NCBI GenBank assembly: GCA_964035545.1
Contig: OZ037769.1
Location: 3,813,001-3,877,000, forward strand
Reading direction: 5' to 3'
DNA from: Bugula neritina
Taxonomy: Eukaryota; Bryozoa; Gymnolaemata; Cheilostomatida; Bugulidae
DNA: 64,000 nucleotides
In this document: positions 11,611 to 24,600 of the stretch, piece after piece
Layout of the letters: every line of letters begins with the position of its first letter
Numbering within the stretch: the first letter of the stretch is position 1
Notes under the pieces: model-generated
Database searches by the model: none
Told to the model about the DNA's origin: nothing
What the model saw: the letters and a program-made list of their open reading frames with translations, nothing else
Program-made: the position numbers and the translations under genes

Positions 11611-11830
11611 ATCATTATAATTCTGATGTAAAATATTAGTAAATGTTAGGTGGTATCATTATAATTCTGATGTAAAATATTAGTAAATGTTAGGTGGTAT
11701 CATTATAATTCTGATGTAAAATATTAGTAAATGTTAGGTGGTATCATTATAATTCTGATGTAAAATATTAGTAAATGTTAGGTGGTATCATTATAATTCT
11801 GATGTAAAATATTAGTAAATGTTAGGTGGT
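11611..11830. repeat. 44-bp tandem repeat, five copies
   Basis: Five near-identical units beginning ATCATTATAATTCTGATG at 11611, 11655, 11699, 11743 and 11787. The constant spacing and near identity point to a recent expansion. Confidence 0.95.
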
Positions 11831-12847
11831 ACTCATTTAAAAAGTTGCTTAAAAAGATATAATGGGATAATCTTTTTAATTTTTAAGATAAGGCACAGAG
11901 ATTGGAATTTAGAAAAAATGTTAGCAAATTTTTATTAGGATACAATGTGAGATTTAGAGCGCTGTTAAGTATTAATAAAGCTTCATGCAACATTAAATTT
12001 TAATGTTGAATGCATGGCGCTTTATAGAGGCCATAACAAGGACATTCTAACAAATGTCTTTTTGTAAATAAATTACTAAATTATCATTAAAATAAACAGC
12101 CAGTTTAAACCTGATTGCATGATCAACTGCGATAATAAATTATAAGATTATATGTTTGCATTTATACAACTGCAAAGTTGAGTATCTGAATTCACCAGCT
12201 ATAATTGGCTAGTCCTGGGTCATGTAACTTACAGCAGAAAATGTAAGTATACAGGAAACAATAACTGATATCTTCTAATTATAAAAATCAAAACATCGCA
12301 GCAGCTTTGATCGTGATTTGTTAGCTATTTTGATGAACAAGATTATTTAAGACAGTTATTTATTATTGCATATTTTCAGCTTTCAAATGTGATTTTAGTC
12401 GAGCTGTTTCACATTACCAAATACCTTTCTCTAATTTTTTTGTTTGCTATAGTTGAAGACAAAAACATTTTAATATCTACAAATATGGTAAGTCTTCTTG
12501 AAGCATTATATCATATATATATAGTAATAATACTAATCATATTAATCACACTAACTGAAATGGCATATTTCCAAGTGTGAACACAGTTATATCATTTGAT
12601 AATGCTTTTAGGCTTGATTTCCATTTATGTGTTTTTAAAAAAAGGCATCAGCTTACCATATATAGACTATAAGCATGGTGCTACAAATCTAGCTTCAAAT
12701 GTGATGCCATTTAAAATTACTCGGCAGTTCTAGAGGCCTGTTGTTATAATAGTCTGGGGCAATAAAGTTATAAGCAAATATATTATCAAATGCTTGCAGG
12801 AATTTCAGTTATAACTAAACCTGGCTAAGCTTTTGTTTACGTATAAA

Positions 12848-13024
12848 AGCTGTGTTATAAGCCGCCTTTCTGACTGTCTAGCACAAATAATTATTATCGA
12901 CTTTTGTGTACTATAGCGGTTTATATCTTTTAAACTCAATCTAGATACATCATTGACTAATTTGTATACCTAGGTATATAATTATTTGTGCTAGACAGTC
13001 AGAAAGACGGCTTATAACACAGCT
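12848..13024. mobile_element. MITE-like foldback element with 47-bp inverted repeats
   Basis: The 47 bases at 12848-12894 (starting AGCTGTGTTATAAGCCG) reappear inverted at 12978-13024 with a single mismatch seen, separated by about 83 bp. Total length is 177 bp, with no coding capacity. This is typical of a miniature inverted-repeat element. A clear target-site duplication is not evident, because the right end runs into a 28-bp palindrome. Confidence 0.75.
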
Positions 13025-13048
13025 ATTGCAGTAGCTACTGCAATAGCT
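13021..13048. repeat. Perfect 28-bp palindrome
   Basis: The sequence is exactly self-complementary around its centre (left half AGCTATTGCAGTAG). Its first four bases are the last four of the foldback element's right arm. Confidence 0.95.
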
Positions 13049-13551
13049 TGATAAATACATAACACATTTTATATTATCTATATAACTCCCCTGGGTGTTA
13101 TACTTATTTAGGTCTGTTAAGCTGTTATAATATAAGATGAGTTACATCATTTTATCATTTATTTTCATCATACAGTAATACGTCGCAGATTTAGGTTTAT
13201 TAATTTTTTTGTATTTGTGTATAGACATTAAACAGCATATGTATTAAGAAAATTTCTCAACGGTACAATAGTTAAATGCAGCGCTGAATCATTTTATTAG
13301 ATATATATAATGTTTCAAATATTAAAAATACGATCTAATGGTATTTAAAACTCTTGGTTATTCAATCTTACAAATAAAGCATAACATTACAACTGCAGCC
13401 TATCCAGAAAATATAAAGAAAATTGTAATATATTTTTTATGTTTCAGTTCAACGTAATTGAATAACTTTGGATAAAGTATAGTTGCTTATTATTGCAGCT
13501 TGCTTATGCAACATAAATCATTGAATATAATCATAAATTTCCATTAATAAT

Positions 13552-14648
13552 CTAAGATTCATTGCATGAGCATTTGGGTACAACGTACACTGAATTAGCC
13601 CAAGAACCACCACACCTCTCTTCACTATTACCGTTGCATGACCTATTGCAACTTGTTTCATCAAGCCTTCCATATCTACCATATCGGTTTCCACAAAAGC
13701 AATACCTAGACCATTGCATACCTGCATAGTCATAGCCTACAAAATTAAATTAGAATTGTCCCTATAATAACCTAGCTTCAGATCTGACAATTTAAAGTGT
13801 TTATGAAATCATTTTTTCTTCATAATATAGTATAAGTAAGCCAGATATTATCTCTCCGTTGTACTATGAACAGTATTAGGCACTAGAAACTAACATTAGT
13901 GATCATACTTTAAGAGTGAGAACAGTCACACTATATAAAAGCTTTTGTACCTTGTTCTTGACAGTGGCTAATACATTTCCTTACAGAGTTGTCTTCAAAG
14001 TCAGTTTTATAAGGTAAATCCCTGTTGCCTTCATCTCTATAACACCCTCTGTATCCAATCACTATAATTTACATTAGAAATTTCAATAGCAAAAACAACT
14101 TTTACTAATGATTAGTTACAATATCTCATTGATTCTGGAAATGTGCTTTATGTAGTCTAAGAATGTGATGACAATTTTTTATTAAATCAGGAGTTGTCTT
14201 GACACATTTCTATGCAACAATTTATCAAATCTGAAATATTGTCAAACAATTCTAAGCATTTTAGTTGCAATTCCCACTCTAAAATACTTATAATATAAAG
14301 TGCTGTTAATGAATTATCAATTAATCAAATCTTCATCATAATCACTCATATAATTTAAATAAAAGATAAGCTTGTTGAACTAAGTTCACACATAATCAAA
14401 GCTGTAAGTTTGCAGCAGGAAATAATATGTTGGAATAGACAAACTTACTATATAACAAAATATATAGCAAAACGACACAACTGTCCTATAAATAGGAATT
14501 GTTAATAAGTTAACTATCAAACACAACTTGTAAAAGCCCTCAAGAAAATAAATATATTTGAACATATATATATATATATACCTCGCTCAGTTTTCATGGA
14601 AGCAATGCAAGCAAGAATGCAAAGTGTTTGCAAATACAAGACCTTCAT
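13552..14648 (-). CDS. Secreted single-WSC-domain protein
   Basis: Three minus-strand exons: 14648-14582, 14061-13951 and 13736-13552, total 363 nt, 120 residues, all junctions phase 1. Residues 1-22 form a cleavable signal peptide (hydrophobic core LYLQTLCILACIA). Residues about 24-115 are one complete WSC domain: GYRGCYRDEGNRDL, two Cys in exon 2, then GYDYAGMQ, YCFCGN and RCGGSWANSVY. The protein ends in KCSCNES, a CxC tail also seen in the 10.0-10.9 kb relative. WSC domains bind carbohydrate in yeast sensors and several animal proteins; a secreted lectin-like role is inferred only. The two-exon phase-1 structure of the domain is identical to that of the large WSC gene, so these genes share an origin. 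Confidence 0.88.
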
Positions 14649-14718
14649 TTCAGGTAAAAAGCCTTACTTCTGTGTGTTAGCAGCTTATTCCAACAGGAGA
14701 GCTTCATTCAGTGTCATG

Positions 14719-14724
14719 TTTATA
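14719..14724 (-). promoter_or_regulatory. TATA box of the intact single-WSC gene
   Basis: TATAAA on the minus strand, 71-76 nt upstream of the ATG at 14648. That would place the start of transcription about 45 nt before the ATG. Confidence 0.5.
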
Positions 14725-14749
14725 AAAAAAGTTGCTTGAACAAAAAGGC

Positions 14750-15606
14750 TATAGCTAAATTAAATCATGAATAATTAGCAAGTATCTTTTATTTCTGTTC
14801 CTAAGTTGATTAGATTTTAAAGGCATGTAAAACAGATAGGTGGGGCTATTGAGTGAAAATGTATAATAAACTGCGCTAACAAAGGTGGGTATTTATTCAT
14901 GACTTTAGAGAGTCCCAAAGCATACTCTTTCGGTCTACTGGTTATTATGCAAAAGCCTAACGCTAAATTATGTATGTTGAATCAAACTGCAAATTTCAAA
15001 TACTTACTAAATAAAAACTATACATATATTTATGAATTTTGCAGATAATAGCTAGGTGACTGTGCTGTATTTCTAAGGGTTTTCCCTCAAAATACTTTAC
15101 ATATAATATAAGTACATTTGAGCATTCTGATATAAATTCATAAATTCTAATTCAGATATAGGCACACTTATTCTACTATTCACTTACTACCGACGCATGT
15201 TAGAGAGATGCGAAGGTTAAATAATTTGGTTCATTATTTATAAAATTATGCTGCAGTGCAGCATGCTTTGCACGCGAATTCACGCGTTAACAAAATATGA
15301 TCGCCTTGTAGAAAAGCGGAACTTCAGTGTACGTGTTTCCCAATACTTAGCGCATTTTCTCAGAAAATTAAATAGTTTTGTTACGATTAAACATATTCGT
15401 CCCGTTAACACAGCTGCTCCAAGTTTATTTAACACATCGCTTCCATTATAAAATTTCTCGCTCTGTTTATTCAAAATCAGTAGTGAAACTCAAATTAAAA
15501 TTTCATAACGATAAGAATTTGTGTTAATATTGAAAATATTATTGTGATTAGCTGGTATTTGTTTAATTGTATTTTTGTATTAAAGTGTGCTGTCAAAAAT
15601 TGCGTT
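14750..15606. other. Divergent promoter interval between the WSC gene and SLC39A11
   Basis: The two genes are transcribed away from each other. There is one TGCACGC match to the metal-response-element core (TGCRCNC) at 15269-15275. A small open frame at 15248-15451 is open on both strands and shows no domain. Confidence 0.4.
15269..15275 (+). promoter_or_regulatory. Possible metal-response element (TGCACGC)
   Basis: Matches the MTF-1 site core TGCRCNC about 330 bp upstream of the zinc-transporter ATG. A single 7-base degenerate match is expected by chance about once per kilobase on both strands, so this is weak. Confidence 0.2.
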
Positions 15607-18600
15607 ATGATAGAAGGGTTTAGTCCATTTTTACAGGCTACGTTAGGTACGTTGCTTACTTGGGGACTTACTGCTTTAGGTGCTGCCTTGGTGTTTGTTT
15701 TTCACAGTGGGAATGTGAGTAACATTTTGACTAAAAAGTATAAAGATAAAATTTGGTATGACTTCTAGTGTTGAGTATTAATAATGATACCAGTATCATC
15801 GTAGGCGTATCAGTGTGATCATGTTGATTGCCTCATGGCTCATACTCATACTCATAGTTATAGTATTACTCTATTAGTATTAGTATTACTATTACTATTA
15901 CTATTACTATTAGTAATACTGTATTACTCTATTAGTATTTGGTATTAAGCATTTAGTAATATTTATTAAATTATAATATTAGGCTAATATAGTCATAATC
16001 AATATTATAGTCATAGTGATCGAGATAGGGAAAGCTCTTTTTTAGCTTCTTTTAGGAGTATCAGTGTTACCTTTTAGAATTAGTGCTAGTGTTAGCATGA
16101 CTGACAGCTCAACTTGACTGAAATACAGCCCGTGGATAGTCATACTATACTTAAAGTAGTTGGTGTAACTATAAGTATTACTCTTAGTGAATGTTAACTA
16201 CAAATGCTCAGTAATAACTTATTCGAATAACATTATTTTTAACTCTCATACTAATAAGAAATGTATTTTCTTTGTTATCATAATAACTAAAACAAATTGG
16301 ATGTGAATATAACTAACATTCGATTAGTATGTTTGCTTTAAATTTAATGTAATAAAGGCACTTTTAACAGATATATAATAATATTTATTATTATTAGATT
16401 AGCTTTGTTAGTTTAATGCAGCTACAAATGAATTTTAGTAGCAAGCAACTTCATCTCAGTCTTAATGTGCAAATAATGCTACTTATACAATTTAGTTTGG
16501 CTAATTATCTTGATATAGTTTAATATTACATGTTAAAATTAGCAAAATTATTTTTATAAACAAAAATAAAAATATGATAGTATTAATGTTTTATATTTAA
16601 GTCGTAATTTTATTATCATGCAGTTTCCAACTTGTTATATTAAACATATAAAAGCAGTGTTATTTTAGTATATACTACTATCACCTCTTTGTTTACTTGC
16701 CTGGTTATAGTAATAACATTATTCCAGTACATTGGAACTACTAATATTTTGTCTCGGTGATTTGAACAATAAACCTTTCTACTTTTGATTTCACTTTGTT
16801 TAAATTCATTTTATTTGTAAATTTAAAAAAATTAAATTCACATCAAGTTCAACTTTAAAAGTTGAAATTTTATTTTGCTACTTACCAAGCTTTAGGTTTA
16901 ATGTAGTAGGCAACAACGTAGAAATAGTTTTTGCTTAACTTAGTTTGTTATTACCATTGTATTTCAAATATACTTGTATCCTTTACTTGTTTAAATCCAG
17001 TCGCTTAAATACATTATTTTCAATGTAATTGGTAATTATGGTTATTTTTCTGTTTTTGTACAGCGAAAGGTACTCGATGGAAGTTTGGGGTTTGCTGCCG
17101 GGGTGAGTATGAATCTAGTGGTGATTGGGGAGCTGTCATTTCATCAAAATATTCCGAAATCTGCACGAAATAAACATAAATCAAAAAGAATAGCTGTAAC
17201 ATGTGATGCATTTGTGCATTGCAAAATATTTAACAACTGTTTTCCTTAAATATCCTTTACTGGTAATGTTACACCTGTGATTATTCATCAGTATTATAAG
17301 TAGCACAGATACTTTCAAAAAATTATGCTGCATTCTTTTCACGAAGGTTATGACGGCAGCATCTTACTGGTCGCTGTTGGGCCCAGCTATAGAGATGGCA
17401 GAGGTGTCCCAGGTGTATGGTGAAGAGGGTCAGTGGGCTTTCATACCTGTAGCCTTTGGTTTCCTTCTCGGCGCTCTTTTTGTGTGGGCAGCCGATCATC
17501 TGCTGCCTCACTTGGTTTGTTTTCTCCTTGCTATGTCAAGGTCATTACCATAAATAGCTTTATGCTGTCATTGTTTCTATTCCTTATTAGTTATGATGTA
17601 AAATATACACTTGATCATCACTTTTGATATAATGAAATGATATTAAAAGCGATTATAAAGCATGTATTATGCATTATATTATACATTATATTATACATAT
17701 ATTATACATTATTTCTATTCCTTATTAGTTATGATGTATATATGCTTTATAATCAGTTTTGATATCATAAAATGTGAAAAACCTGTAACGTTTTAAATTT
17801 TTTAGAAATAACTGACTTCCAAAATACTTATACATGTTTGTAAATAAATGTGAGACTCTTACATAGATGTTGTCAGTTATTCTCTTAATTTCACTCGTGA
17901 TGACAAAGTATAGTTACCTCTTGTATATGATATACTAGAAATTAGTTGTCGTATAGGGTGATCCTGCTATATCATTAGCGATGCAGTCCAAACCTCTTGA
18001 AAATGAAGATGACCTTCAAACAGGAAGTAAAGTTGATGTCGTCATTCCATCAGTTTCTAGTGGAGAAGGTAAAAAGAGAGTAGGACTTTGTTTTATGCTT
18101 TGAAGTTTATTCTCATTTGATTTATACAAAGCAGTTTTTCAATTTAATTTTTTGTTAAAAGAGTTTAAATATGTGTTTAGTAATTTTATTTGCAAGTAAA
18201 ATGTTACCTCTATTGGAAATTTTAAATGGCTTGCATACTGTGTTATACTCTACTATGTTATGCTCTACTGTGTTATACTCAACTGTGTTATACTCTACTC
18301 TGTTATACTCAACTCTGTTATACTCTACTCTGTTATATTCTACTCTGTTATACTCTACTGTGTTATACTCTACTGTGTTATACTCAACTCTGTTATGCTC
18401 TACTCTGTTATACTCTACTCTGTTATACTCTACTGTGTTATACTCTACTGTGTTATACTCTACTGTGTTATAATCTACTCTGTTATACTCTACTCTGTTA
18501 TACTCTACTGTGTTATACTCTACTGTGTTATAATCTACTCTGTTATACTCTACTGTGTTATAATCTACTCTGTTATACTCTACTCTGTTATACTCTACTG

Positions 18601-21600
18601 TGTTATACTCTACTCTGTTATAATCTACTCTGTTATAATCTACTCTGTTATACTCTACTCTGTTATACTCTACTGTGTTATACTCAACTCTGTTATAATC
18701 TACTCTGTTATACTCTACTATGTTATACTCTACTGTGTTATGCTCTACTGTGTTATACTCAACTGTGTTATACTCTACTCTGTTATACTCTACTGTGTTA
18801 TACTCTACTGTGTTATACTCTACTCTGTTATACTCTACTGTGTTATACTCTACTCTGTTGCACTCAACTACTTTCACGCCCAGGAAACCCGCAGCTGACC
18901 AGAAGGCTGCGCAAAGGTTCCACCACATCTGACACTGAGAGTGAGGCCGGCCATGTAACCCCCGAGTATGAGGACGAAGTGAGGAAACGGCATCAGGCTA
19001 GCTGGCAAAGAATCCTCCTACTTATAATAGCCATCACAGTACACAATATACCAGGTGAGTACAATATACCAGGTGAGTAGAATATACCAGGTGAGTACAA
19101 TATACCAGGTGAGTAGAGTATACCAGGTGAGTAGAATATACCAGGTGAGTAGAATATACCAGGTGAGTAGAATATACCAGGTGAGTACAATATACCAGGT
19201 GAGTACAATATACCAGGTGAGTACAATATACCAGGTGAGTATAATATACCAGGTGAGTAGAATATACCAGGTGAGTAGAATATACCAGGTGAGTACAATA
19301 TACCAGGTGAGTAGAGTATACCAGGTGAGTACAATATACCAGGTGAGTACAATATACCAGGTGAGTAGAATATACCAGGTGAATACAATATACCAGGTGA
19401 GTGAAATATACCAGGTGAGTAGAATATACCAGGTGAGTAGAATATACCAGGTGAGTAGAATATACCAGGTGAGTACAATATACCAGGTGAGTACAATATA
19501 CCAGGTGAGTAGAATATACCAGGTGAGTACAATATACCAGGTGAGTATAATATACCAGGTGAGCATAATATACCAGGTGAGCACAATATACCAGGTGAGT
19601 AGAATATACCAGGTGAGTAGAGTATACCAGGTGAGTAGAATATACCAGGTGAGTAGAATATACCAGGTGAGTAGAGTATACCAGGTGAGTAGAATATACC
19701 AGGTGAGTAGAATATACCAGGTGAGTAGAATATACCAGGTGAATACAATATACCAGGTGAGTGAAATATACCAGGTGAGTAGAATATACCAGGTGAGTAG
19801 AATGTACCAGGTGAGTATAATATACCAGGTGAGTAGAATATACCAGGTGAGTAGAATATACCAGGTGAGTAGAATATACCAGGTGAGTAGAATATACCAG
19901 GTGAGTGGAATATACCAGGTGAGTAGAGTATACCAGGTGAGTAGAATATACCAGGTGAGCATAATATACCAGGTGAGTGGAATATACCAGGTGAGTGTGA
20001 GGCAGCTAAACAAATCATATGATGTATAAACTGAATAATTTGCTAGTTTCAGCTAAACCATCTTGTAAATAGACTACACAGTAAAGCTGAATATTAAAAT
20101 ATACTATTTTCTCACATATCACTCATTAATACTAGGAATTGTCTCCTCTCACATCTGCATTGTTTAAGATGACAACTCCATAAAGTTTGTATTATGATTT
20201 GATTTTGCAGAGGGACTGGCTGTGGGTGTTGGATTCGGAGCTGTAGGGAAGAGTGCCTCTGCAACTTTTGCCAACGCGAGGTCAGTTCTTCCTCCATACT
20301 GTAGATCTCTGCTAGTTCTATCTCTAGTGCACCAAAACACATATCTATTTGTTAATATACTCGTCTTAGCTGATATCATGTGCGTCAGATGTGTGGTGGT
20401 TGATATGTTCAAGTCTTAAATTTAAAAGCATCTCGCGAAATTCAAGTTGGCGGAACAGCAATTCCTAAAATAAGCTGCGAAAGTGTAACATCAGTATTCT
20501 ATAATATTGATGTTTGCCTACTTTGCGATTTGTGAAACTTCATTGGGGACACAACTTCTACTTGCTCAAAGTTTAGTTCATTGTAGTGGTGTAAGTTACA
20601 TAGTACACTATTGCAATACTGACCGTGTCCGGTGTGTAATGAAGTTATTCTTTTGATATTGAAGGAATCTGGCTCTAGGAATTGGTATACAGAACTTTCC
20701 AGAAGGTCTGGCAGTTAGTCTTCCCCTTAGAGCCGCTGGATTCTCTCCATTAAAGAGTTTCTGGTGAGTTTCTAAAGCAGTATTTCCTGTTGCATGATCA
20801 CTATTTCTTCTGCATATTACTATTTATCTGCATATCACTATTTTATCTGCATATTACTATTTATCTGCATATTACTATGTTATCTGATTGTCACTATTTA
20901 TCTGCATATCACTATTTTATTTGCATATCACTACTTATCTGCATATCACTATTTTATCTGCATATTACTATTTGTACAAAACTGAAATATGACTATTCAT
21001 AGGTGCAATATTAGCATATAACTCTATTTTTGAATCAAGTAACGCATTAACTGAGCTGGTGTCCTTAACTAATGATGGAGTTTGGTAGGCGAAGCGAAAT
21101 ATAGACATTTGGGTTTCTCAATTTCCTTGTTCTGTGCAATCCATGCTAACTCATGGTTAACCTGACCGCTGCGAAATACAGCATCGTCCTGTTGAGGCAT
21201 TATTCTCTATCTCAATGGTCTTAGCAAGACAGGAACGTAAATACTGTAGCTAAAATGGAGTTGTGGGCACGTGAAAGTTAGACTGATTTCGGATTTATCT
21301 GTTTTTTTCACTCGTTTGAGCAAGGCAAGACTAATAGTCTAGGGGTCAGAGCATTTGCTTAGTAAGCACAGAGACATGGGTTCGAACCCCAGTAAACGCC
21401 ATTGGAGATGTTAGGAAGAGCATCCAGTCATAATTGTTCCTGTGCCACATATGAATAAGTCCTTAGCCAGCGTAATAAAACCCTTTCCAACAGAGGTTCT
21501 CACAGGGATAGTGACTATAAACTTGTGTGAGTATATAATAGTATAAACTTTCATAACAAGAACACGATGAGTTGTTTCTACTTGATGAGTATCTGTCTAC

Positions 21601-24600
21601 CAGTAGATTTGACATTTCATAATCTCCATCTTACAGTCACATGCAATTCAAGTTATGTAATGCTGACTATATTGTTTCAAGTGTAGGTTTGCAGCACGAT
21701 CTACTTCAGTTAATCGTGCCTATCTCTAAAAAACTAATCTATCAATACTGAAATAACTGTAGCAGAATATTTATGTGTTTACTGTTTTGGCAACTGGACA
21801 AATAGCCGAATTATCTAACAACTCAGGATTTCAATCTATGCATTGGATGACATGTTATTTGAATATTTGAGATTTTTCTACCATGATGGATTGTATCTGA
21901 CGCTGGTGCAATCTTATTTATGCTGAATACTGGTTGTGTTATGGTGTCCTAAGTATATACACAGTATTCCAACTATGTACTCTCTCATCTCAACTATTTA
22001 CTGTTCATCACTTCTCTCTCATACAATGCCTTGCTTTCCTAGTCCTGTGTCATCAGACATTGGCTATTGTTTGAAGAATTTAATGGTATGTTTTTGTGTG
22101 CCAGTGCAATTCCTAGACTATTGGTCACTAGCTCATGTTTTGGTATACAGATAATTAACTGTCAAAACAGAGTGAGGATTAAATGTATTCTAAGTTTGTA
22201 GAATGTATAAACAAGTTTAATGGAATTGTGTAAACGAATCTGTCTATGGATAGTGACCATGTGGAACATTGCATTTACTGGAACCATTTTTTCACTTTCT
22301 CCTTTTGCTGGATTAGATAAAATATCTCCATTCTTTTATTAACTCAAATTAGACAAGTTATTGTGCAGATACCAATACAGAGGTATATGGCAATTTATTT
22401 TCCTAGTGTATAAATAGAAATCTTAAATACTATTCAGCCCATCATTTGCTATTTTTTGCTAATAATATATCAATTCATACCCATACAGTGTTTATCAAGT
22501 ATAAATAAAGCAATTTAAAAAATATGCTATGAATATATAATTTTAATATAATTCTATTTGAAATATCTTTTAGTTCTGCTTAAGGGATTTGTTGTTTATA
22601 TTCTCCAATTCTGTTATAAACTTGAAGTCTGTTTGTGAAATAATAATTTTTGTCATTTCAGATTCGTGTAAAAATATTTCGGCAGCTAAACTTTAGTAAA
22701 TGTACGAATTCTGTAGACTATATATAGTACCCACAGAATTCTTAGTACTTCTGTACGAAAAGTTGTCAACTATTGTTTAGACATTTCACATCACAGATTT
22801 TCAACTTACTCTCAACTCCTACATGCTGATCATTGCTTTTATATGACATTGTCGCTATTTATGGGAACAGAAAGCCAAATTTTAGTAACTCAGAGATTTG
22901 ACTATTTTTAGGGCAGAAAGTTGAAATATTTGGTTAAAAGTATTTTGGCTATTTTGTGTATTCATATTTACATTAAATATTTAAGCATGGATGAGTAATT
23001 GTTAAAACCAGTTGACAGAAAAGTCACATGAAAGAATGAAAGGTGACTGAATGGTTTACCTGAGTGATTTACCTGAGCAGTTCACCTGGTAAACATACAT
23101 TTATGACCTTCCCTTCATCATTGTTCTGTAGCAGTATAATATAAAACCTCGCTATTATAGTTATATATAAAACTCCTTTAAACACCAATAAATAGGCATC
23201 ACCTGTAAATGGTGAACAGTTATGGTATTACAGAGTCAATACTAACAACCACAGTATCAACTGTAACAATTCTGACAGAAAGAAAATTGTAATTCAAATT
23301 GATGATGTTTTAGTATTACTGGTAGTGACAGTGGTAGTGACAGCAGTAAAGGAGTAATATCAATAGTAGCAGTATTACTACCATTAGTGGTAGTAGTAAT
23401 ATAGTAGTAGTAGTGGTAGTTTGATATGATATCAATATTGTATTGTAGGTATGGTCAGCTCAGCGGTATGGTAGAACCTATAGCTGGTATTCTGGGCTGT
23501 CTAGCCGTCTCATTGGCTGAACCTCTGCTGCCATATGCCTTATCTTTTGCTGCCGGTGCTATGATATTCGTTGTTGTTGATGACGTAATACCTGAAGCTC
23601 AGACATGGTTTGTACTCTATTTATCAATTTGTACCACGTGTTGCGGGAGTTATCTCCCTTACTTTATCTCCGCTTGATTTAGATTCTAGAACCTTTTCAA
23701 ACCGAGGGCCACTATAAATGAATATTTTATAGCGAGTGCCACTTTGTAAAATTTAGCTTGAGCTGGGGGTCACAGCATCAGTATTTTTTGAATAAATTTA
23801 TTTCAAATTCTTATGAATCATTACACAATTAAGTCCCAATAATTATTGCAGACTGCATGTTTTGTAGCATGTGTAGGTAAATAAGACATTTAAAAGGTGG
23901 TTTTTTGCTCTAATTCATATATGTGTGCAAAATTCATTCTATCTGAGACGCCTTTGAGGGCCACATAAATTTAGGCTGGACCCACATCCGGCACTGGGAC
24001 CCACATCCGGCACTGGGACCCACATCCGGCACTGGGACCACCTGTTGGACAACCCTGATCTAGATCTATTAGTAGCATAGAATCAGATTGCATTGTTGGT
24101 CCTTAAATTTGTACACAACACCTACAGATTACATTGTTCTTCTGACGTACCTCCATTTTGTTCAATGTGGCTTATATTACCTGTTCACCAACTTTAAATA
24201 AGACACCAGCCCAAATAACTTATAATATTGTGAATTGATGCTTAGCTAATTATTTGATAGCAAATCTTAGAGAGAGGATGTTTCATTGGCCATGTAGATT
24301 GTTTTGGAAATGAACATACTCAATTCTTTTTATAATTCTCACTAGCTCCTTTCAGTTTTATTCTAGATATTTCCCTGAACTAGTTGTAGGCAGTTAGTTG
24401 ATGGTTTTAACATTCTTATCAAAGCTATTGAAAGCATTTTTTACTTCAACATGTAAACTACAGGCTATTTTTGGAAGTAGTGATGAGATAAAACAATAAT
24501 GTCAATGCTCAATCAATTGGCACATTTTCCATTGACTGATTTTGTCTGTCATTATTCAGCCATCATTTTGACTTTCAGGTCAATATATGTGTTCTTTGCT

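Larger units (their letters stand above)
11000..13551. other. Intergenic sequence with small repeats
   Basis: No supported exon between the two single-WSC genes. It contains the 44-bp x5 tandem repeat (11611-11830) and a foldback element (12848-13024) abutting a palindrome (13021-13048). Other open frames here are short, AT-rich and without recognisable motifs. Confidence 0.55.

Noticed and set aside
13518-13733. A 71-codon minus-strand ORF
   Set aside because: Wrong frame of the WSC exon at 13736-13552; the phase-1 frame gives the WSC signature.
15248-15474. Small ORFs open on both strands upstream of SLC39A11
   Set aside because: No motif, no splice logic, and mutual overlap; likely chance, at most a leader feature.
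18155-20029. Long open frames of 200-340 codons on both strands (repeats such as VEYNT, CYTLL, YSPGI, TWYIL, IYQVS)
   Set aside because: They are translations of the 15-bp and 18-bp minisatellites whose unit lengths are multiples of three. The true coding DNA here is only exon 5 of SLC39A11 (18884-19054).
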